From: Gari tellinella
Taxonomy: Eukaryota; Mollusca; Bivalvia; Cardiida; Psammobiidae
Direction: 5' to 3'
DNA: 64,000 bases
NCBI GenBank assembly: GCA_922989275.2
Contig: OV277870.1
Coordinates: 41,846,356-41,910,355, forward strand
Positions within the stretch are counted from its first letter, which is position 1. The number at the start of each line of letters is the position of its first letter. Positions 32,601 to 41,600 of the stretch are shown here, piece after piece. The position numbers and the translations under genes are program-made. The notes under the pieces are model-generated. The model saw nothing but the letters and a program-made list of their open reading frames with translations. It was not told the DNA's origin and made no database searches.

Positions 32601-35600
32601 CGCTTATGGGTTGGATACACCCTTAAATGATCTTTTAACCTACTGACTCCCAACACTTTACAAAACAATGTACCTGGTGATTAGTTCACTATGTAATATG
32701 CAATAAGAGGTCTGTCTCCTTCAGGAATCCCCTAATCAATATCTACACTGTTTGTCATTTTACAATACCCTGATTATTGTAAAAACAACTCTATATTGTC
32801 ACAAATATACCACAGTATACAGTGGAGAATCTGTTATTCTTTCCCGATAAACGCGTTTACGCTAAAACTAGTTTTTCTTTTACAAACAGTTTGAAGCCAG
32901 ACCAGACGCCGGGTAGCCCGGCGTCTGATCTGGCTCCAAACTGTTTGCCACCAACATAAACATGAGTTATCAGAATTGTCCAAAAATTGTTCTTTTCTAC
33001 GTTTTAGTGCTTTGCGTTTGCGTACGTTTGCGTTTAAACGGGAAAGAATAACAGATTCTCCACTGTGTTAGATGATAGAAGTGTCAGTATGAAGTTTCAA
33101 GGCCAAATGAAACCGTCTATAGTAACCCCTTCGCAGACAACAATACTGAAGCAGTCGACATATTTGAATCAGTTTCTTTTTTCCCTTTTCTTTTTGTAAA
33201 CTAATATAGAAATATTTTCTTCTGCATTGCATCATAACGTACTTACGATTGACATCAAAGGAAGGGTCTTTTCTAATGTTGGTAAATGTGTGGCCCAACC
33301 CGTTTGCAATACATGTATATTATAGTCTTTTGATAATTTGTATACATATATGCTGTAAAACTGTGTACATGTTAGTCGATAAATGTATATGATATCTAAT
33401 ATATGCAATAAAAAATGATTAAAAAAAGCAGTCGACAATAAATGGGTGAATGGATAAAAAAAACCTTCGCAGACATTATATCATCTGCTTAATTGTCGTA
33501 TGCACTATTATTGTTTTGCAGTTTTGACTGTGAAAATATTAACTCTTTCACTGCCAAGTTTTATCGTCTGCTTTAACACCATCACCGCCAAAATAGCATC
33601 TGCATTGATGCTGTAGATTGCAATATTTTTTCCAAGCCAGATTTAGAGTTTTTTAACTGAAGAAATATTCAAACGAGTGTCAAACAGTTTTGGTCCTGAT
33701 CAGACGACGCGTAACTGTTTACAAAGTCACCTTTTGGCGTCATTATCAGTGAAAGAGTTAAAACGTTTTACAAACAGTTTGGATCCTGATCAAACGCTAC
33801 GTTACGCTGCGTCTGATCTGGTTACAAACTGCTGGCAAAATCGATTGAAGTCGCATAGGCCGATTGACCCTTTCATGATCAAATTTGTCGAGAGCTTTTT
33901 ACCCCTTCACCGCCATAGTGTTGTCTGCTTCAATATTGTTGTTTGCAATATCGCTTCAAAGTTAGATTTAAGGCAATATGACTGACAACATTTCGAAACG
34001 AGTGTGACTGTCAAACAGTTTTGATCCTGATCAGATGCCGCGTTACGATCAGGACCAAAACTGTTTGCAAACGCGCTTTAAATGACGTCATTGAGAGTGA
34101 AAAGGTTAATGGGTCACAGTCAAGCGTAATGCAGCAGTTTCATCTCCTTCTGACAGCTTTAATACTACAGAAGAATTTCAAACCGTTTTGACTCAAATGA
34201 GACATCGATCTATTCGGCGTTGCATCTAATTCTAAACTATGACATTTGACAAAGCAAAGACTGACAAATTAGACTAAATCTACACAAAAAGTTATTGAAG
34301 ACAGCCCTTATATAGCATGTTTGATGTAGGCCCTATAGAGTAACCCCTTCACCGCCATGACGTCATTAATGCTAAATAATTGTCATGCTTTTTTCTCATG
34401 CTTTAATTGAAGGTCTACAATGTATTTTGATTTAAGAAATACAGTAGAACCTCTCTATTACGACCACTAAGTTGTATCAAATATATGCCGTTTAAGACAG
34501 GTGACTGCTTAAAGCAATGTGAAAGTGAAACAGAAAGCTCCTACAGGAGCTTTCTGTTTCACTTTCACATTGCTTTAAACCGTCACCTGTCCTTTATACG
34601 GACAATTAGCCTTCTTTTTAGTGGTCGTAATAGAGAGGTTCTACTGTATTTAAACTGATCCTGAGCAGATGCCGCGTTACATGACGTCTGATTAGGATCC
34701 AAACTGTTTGCAATTAACTATTTAAGATCTACTCGGGCCAAGGCAATGGTTAAACACATGGCTTACTTATATATAGCGATTTTGCAATATTTACAGGATA
34801 TTCTTGGTCATGGATACATGGGACATATTCACATTGCTAACAAAATGAGTCAAATATTCCCCGCTGATGTCAGAGCAACGGTTAGAATCTTTGACGTCGC
34901 AGCCGGAACGGGGGTCGTAGGCAAACAGGTGAGTCTAAAACACACAGAAATGGAGAAAACTTGAATACCATAAGCGTGTTCAAGTACTGTATCGGAGTCC
35001 AACTACGTTAGCCGATGCAAACAATCCTTATGGAACGACATCTAACGTTCTTCAATACTCTTTAATAGTAATCCATTGTGCCCCCATGTTATTTACTTTT
35101 CAAGGGTACGAACGAATTATTTACAAATCGGAATGTCGCACGCAAAAATGTACTAATCAACTGCATTGCATCAATTTTACCGCATATGAAAATAAGATTT
35201 CGCTGCTTAGATATGAGCTGCTTTGTTTGATACGTTAAGTATCGAAAAATGTTGGTTTATTGAAGAGGAATTAACTCGGGACTGTTCGCTGTTGCTTGTG
35301 TACTTATTTGGACGCCATTTTGGAATTCCTGTTCGACTAGGCACATTACCTCTGAGACCGTTTGTGTTGAATGCCAACGATATCATGAAAACAGGTCTTT
35401 TTGTTTAAAGTGTTACGTTTGGAGGCAATCGATGGCCATCAATACGGTACCTGAACGTGCTACAGAACTTGAATTATCCAACCCATCGACATTAGAGCGT
35501 ATGTTATATGTAGGATATTACATGAGTGTTCATAATTTATTGGATTTATTAAAAGAGTCTTTTAGAAAAACGATAAAAACGAGGCTTTGTCGAGTTTTTA

Positions 35601-38600
35601 TCGTTTTCTAAAACGACGAGTTTGATAAATCCAATAAATTATTTAACACGAATGTTATATTCTTTTTATAACATAACCTAGAAAAGTTATTTATCGTAGC
35701 CTTTGAGGTCAAGTGAATGCTAAGCGCGATATAAATAGATTTATACAGGAAAAAATTAACCCCGTTCACAAGCATAATTTTTATGTTATGATATGTATTA
35801 ATTAATTAACACTTTCATGTAGATCTAATATTGATTAATTACACCAAAAATCTATAAATTGAATCTACATGAAGGAATAAAGACGTTGTATATTGAACGC
35901 ATAGAACGCATTTTAATGATGTCACAAGTAAACGACGTCGTGGCGTACCTCATTTGCATAGTTATTCAACTACATGTAGTTATATTTATTTATGCTTTTC
36001 GGTGGATTACCACGAAATAGCAGTGGATTACCAAGTGGATTATCACCAATCGCTTTTATTATGAATTTTCCCGTAGGGCTCCCCAAGAATCGTAGTCAAT
36101 CGTGTCTTATTGTTAAATTCCGGCAGTCCGATTTGTCGCGAACTACTCACCGGAAGAGCACGAATCCAAACTCGGGAGCAACGAAGTAATTCGGATGACG
36201 TCAAATCAATAAATAAGTGACGTCATCGTACGGGAAACTGTTTCGAAAATGTGTTCGATATAAAGTTGGGGCTCAACACGGGGTAAATCATTTACTTTCG
36301 CTTTCTCAACTGTCGAACAATTTCGTTTAAAAAGTGGCTTAAAAGCACTCGTGAAAATATAACGTCTGATGTTCACTCAATGGATTAAATTTCTATCTTA
36401 TACTGAAAAAACAATTATCCTCTATATGACATTTAAACAACGAGTGTTATTCAACGCTCACGCCGTCTGTTATGTTATAAATAAGAATAGTCACTGTGTG
36501 CTTCAAAGAAGTACATGTATGAGAAAAAGATTATACACGTAATGTAGTTAACCCTTTATTCTCAATGACGCCAAAAAGCGTGTTTGCAAACAGTTTGGAT
36601 CCGCATAAAACCATTTATAACTGGAAATTTTAAGTGATCACAGAATATTTCAAGAAATTATTATCTCAACTTTACCGCAAAAATTCAATTAGTTGTCAAC
36701 ACACAGATGAAAGCCAAGTTATCATCTATATGTGTATGAACCATATACAGTAATACATGTAACTTAACACCAGGTACAACTTCTTAGTCAAACATGGGTA
36801 CTAGGGTCGTAGTAAGGAGGGAGTCGTTGTTGGGAGGGCCGTTGTAGGGAGGGAGCACTTTATATACAGAATTCCAATTATATTTCAGCTTCGTGAAACG
36901 GGCTTTCTTCATTTAGATGCGCTTGATCCAGCTGAGGCCATGCTGGAAGAAGCCAAGAAGAGAGGCGTTTACGAGAACTATTTCTACGATTTCATGACAG
37001 ACAAACCCTTGAATATCGGAGAAAGTAAGAGCTTTTCTCTTTTACTTCGGGTGTCATTGATCATCCAAACAATTGAACACGCGGTAGTTATTTAAAGCCA
37101 TTAACCCACAGGTACGCCTATTAACGCCGTTAATTTATTCTTCCACTAAAGAAAATAGTTCCACTTTATAAGTCATGAATATTCACTATATAAGAAACCT
37201 TTCCTTTATCTTATCAGAGGAGAGCTTAAAGCAGGCCGAAACGAGCATTCTGATTTACGTTCAGTCTGCTTTTTAAAAGCATCTGTTTTCAATAATGAAA
37301 ATAAGCAATGGGGGGAAGTCGTTAACCATTTACCTTATAGAAGCGCATTTTAGCGCATTCCGTTTAATCCTCCGCGGAAGAAAATAATTCCAATATATAC
37401 AGTCATTAATATGTACCAGAGGGAATAGTTTCTTAATTCTAGCAGGTGGTACCTTAAAGCAGGCTGAACGTAAAGCTGCTTTAAGTAGTCGCCTATTTTC
37501 AAAACTAGAAACAGGTTATGGGGTGAAGGGTAATCTTGAGTGTTTCGTTGAAACAGTTTTCTATATACATACTCGTATGAGCCGTGCCATGACAAACCCG
37601 CCTTACTGCATTACAACATTGTACAGACCAAGCACTGTTGTCATCCCAGGCTCTGTATTTGAGTTTGATTTACACTGCCAAATACCATATATAGTACAGA
37701 TACAAAAATGCTTTAGATGTGTGTGGGTATTAAACAGTGTAGAGCAAGGCCATCCACGCGACGGCTGGTCTTGATCTACATTGTTTGGAATACAATAAGG
37801 CATGGCACGGCTCATACATTTCTCATAGTAGTATTTTCCTGCTATTACTTTTATTTCTAATCTAATGTTGTACTGAGCCCTTCCGTCTATGAAATTTAAC
37901 AAAGCATGACATATTAAATTGACGAAAAAGTATAACGTACTGTGGGGTTTTGTACAAAGTGCGGTCCAATTTTGTTATTAACAAATCATGAAATGGTTCA
38001 AGAAACATCAATGGGTTGCATTTATTTGGACTTTTAATGTAAAAAAACTGTACTTTTACTGTTTTGACGTACTAAAGACACACTATTCTTCTATCCAATT
38101 TAGCTAAAAATAGTCTAAATACGACCATGATTGTATATAGCTATATAAAAACTAAAAGACGTTATTCTTTTCCTATTAGGGCATTGTGCTAAAATCCCTA
38201 TGTCCATTGCACACAGTTTGAAGCCAAATCAGACACTGGGTAACCCGGCGTCTGATCAGGTTCAAATCTGTTTCAAAATGTTGACATATTCTTCGTTTCA
38301 GTTTTTGTTTTGCATTTCATTTAGTTTTGTTTAAACAGAAAGAAAAAAAGTCACTAGTGTACAAGCAAAGGGCATAACACTGTGCCTCAATGGCTAAAGA
38401 TTAACAAAAAAAAAGTGTTTTTTAAACTGCCGCGAGGTTCGAATCCGACCGGATAAGTTTTTATTCATTTTTTAATAACCATTTACACAAATGTGTTGGT
38501 GTTCTTATAAGCATATGTCATCCATTTAAAATAAACAATAAAAATGTCAAAGTAGATTAAATCGCGTTTGTTATACTTGTAAAATATCTATTCACCCATG

Positions 38601-41600
38601 CCAAGGAATTAGCAATAAATGTTTTCATTTTTCAGGCACTTACGACGCTCTAGTGGGCTCGGGATTGTTCGGTCATGAGCATATCCCCGTGGAGGCAGTC
38701 CGGGAAATGGCCAGACTCGTCAAGCCAGGTACGGGGTATACGCGTGCCGCTATAATGAAAGTGTAATGTTTTTAAATGAAACAACTAAACGAACGTGCCT
38801 ATGCTTTGAACCTGGTTATATCATGTGTATTTCTTACAGATGGTTATATCATGTTTGTTTCTTACAGGTTTCTATACAGTGGAGAAAACGTTATTTTTTC
38901 CCAATAAACGCGTTTACGCTAAAACTGTTATTTCCAATGCAAACAGTTTAGAGCCAGACCAGACACCGGGAAACCCGGCGTCTGATCAGGCTCCAAACTG
39001 TATGCCACCAAGATTAACATGAATTATCAGAATTGTCCAAAAGTTATTATTTTCTACCGTTTTAGTGTTTTGCGTTTGCGTACGTTTGCGTTTCAACGGG
39101 AAAGAATAACGTGTTCTCCACTGTATCGCGCTAGCCTCTTATAGGTGGTTATATAGAGGATAATTGTTTTGTTCAGTATAAGATAGAAATTTAATCCATT
39201 GAGTGAACATCAGACGTTATATTTTCACGAGTGGCGAAGCCACTCGTGAACATATAACAGTCTGATGTTCACGAAATGGATTAAATTCGATCTTATACTG
39301 AAAAAATACAATTATTCTATTTATTTATGCTTTAAGCCACTTTTTAAACGAAATTGTTCGACAATTGTGAAAGCGAAAGTACATGATTTACCCCGTGTTG
39401 AGCCCCAAGTTTACATCGAACACATTAACGAAACAGTTTCCCGTACGATGACGTCACTTATTTATTGATTTGACGTCATCCGAATTACGTCGTTGCTCCC
39501 GATTTTGAATTCGTGTTCTTCCGTTGAGTGGTTCGCGAGAAATCGGACTGCCGGAATTTAACGATAAGACACGATTGACTACGATTTTTGGGGAGCCCTA
39601 CGGGGAAAACGGCGATTGGTGATAATCCACTGCAGTGGATTACCAAGTGATAATCCACTGCTATTTTCCGGTAATCCACCGAAAAGCATAAATAAATCGC
39701 GTTAGTCTCTTAGAGGTGGTTATATTTTGTTTTTTCTAACATGTTGTTATATCATGTTTCGTCCATATTGTTTGTTATATATTGTTTGTTTCTTACTGGT
39801 GGTTATATTATCTTTGTTGTTACTGCAGATTGTATCGTATTTATGTTGATAGGCGGTTATATCATGTCTGTTTCCTGTAGTTGGTAATATGATGCGTGTT
39901 TCTTACTGGTGGTTATATTGTGTTGTTTCTTATAGGTGGTTATATCGAGTTTGTTTCCCATACAGGTGGTTATAGGGCATGTTTGTTTCTTAAACCGGTA
40001 TTTCTTACCAATGGTTACATCGTGTTTGTTTCATACAGGCGGTTATTTCTTGTTTGTTTTTTACAGGTTGTTATATCGGGTTTAGTATATTTAGATTGTA
40101 ATATCGTGTTGTTTCTTACAGGTGGTTATATCTTTTTTACTTCTTACAGGAAGCTATATCGGTTTTTTTCTTACAGTTGATTATATCGTGATTTATTATA
40201 TACCTACAGTAAAACCTCTCTATTACGACCACTAAATTATGTTATTTTTTACGGTTTTACGACAGGTGACTGCTTAAAGCAATGTGACAGTAAATCAGAA
40301 AGCTCCTACAGGAGCTTTCTGTTTTACTGTCACCTTGCTTTAAGCTGTCACCTGCCTTGTGTTCAATCAATTAGCATTCGTTTTAGTGGTCGTAATAGCG
40401 AGCTTTTACTGTATTTATAAATACAAGCAAATAAATTCATGCCAAACAATCTTTTTCCGTATCAGGGGCACGTTTTACTAAACTACTTACGCAAAATTTT
40501 AATTTTTAATTTATATTTTTATTATCACTTGCTATAAACAGCAAATAGCCAGATCAGAGGACGCGCTATTAGCGCGTCCTCTGATCTGGCTATTTGCTAT
40601 TTGCAAACGTTTCTAATCGAAAAATAAGAGTTAAACGATTTTGATTTACGCAAAAATTTGGCGTAAGTTGTTTAGTAAAACGGGCCCCAGATGGTTTGTA
40701 TCAGATGGTCTATTTGCTACACATTGTTGATGTTACTGCTTTTATGCAACACTTTATAAACGATCTATTTATATAAAGAAGCATTGCGCGTGAAATTTCG
40801 GAATTCCAGGTTTCGATGCTATTTTTAAAAAACATTTGAAACTAAGCGTTGATGAACTTTGAACATTTCATTTCCATCTTAAGCGTGAATAACCTACAAC
40901 ACTAACGTTTACTAATGTTTTCCTCCAAAGGATAAAGCTAACGACCAGTTCAATTTATAATCTAAAAGGCTTGAAGACCATTATTTGCTGAAAGCCACTT
41001 CTCAGTCGAACCGATAAATATGGTGGATTAAGTAGAGAACACAGCAATACACCATCAATATAAATAATGAAGTATTGTATGGCGTAATTATTGGTGGTTA
41101 CATGACTGCCACAAATAGTTTCAGATAACACAGGCGTTTTAACATGTAGGGTGTCACTCCTGTACGAAATCCCTCCATAGAACTCTATAGAAAATTGGCA
41201 ATATTCTCCTGTCTCTGTCCAGTTCCATGACCTTCCGATCAATATAGATTATAATGACCCTGTTTCCACGGAAAGCAATAAGAACGCATCAGAAATATCA
41301 AAAGAAAAGGGTACCATTAAGGTTCAACTTTTTCACAAATTTCACATTTCTAAGGACAGCGTCAGAATTTACAAAACGAAAGTTGGTTACTCGCCGCATC
41401 ACATTCGCATATCTGTCCGCAACGTATAGTTCCCAAATAGAACCCAGAAACACCTATGCTTTATCAAAAACATCACTATTTCAGCTCAAAATCAAATACA
41501 TTTGCAATTAATGAGCACTTTCAATAAAAAAACGACCATAAAACACACATCCATTTTTCCACTGTGCTTTATTTAGGCACCCTGTGACCCGGAAGCACTT

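Larger units (their letters stand above)
38808..40206 (+). repeat. Acceptor-like minisatellite, degenerate proximal part
   Basis: Units of about 28 nt of the form GTGGTTATATCGTG followed by TTTGTTTCTTACAG start 80 bp after exon 4. They run to 40206, interrupted by a family D MITE (38877-39123) and the element at 39150-39697. Units at 39698-40200 are diverged. Each unit carries a pyrimidine tract and an AG like a 3' splice site. Confidence 0.75.

Noticed and set aside
38375..38460. Functional tRNA gene
   Set aside because: Only the B box is good. The A box is weak, there is an A-run in the anticodon region, and no acceptor stem forms.
41254..41511. Open frame of 85 codons in intron 4
   Set aside because: No domain and no splice sites fitting the methyltransferase phases; it is within the length range of chance frames.
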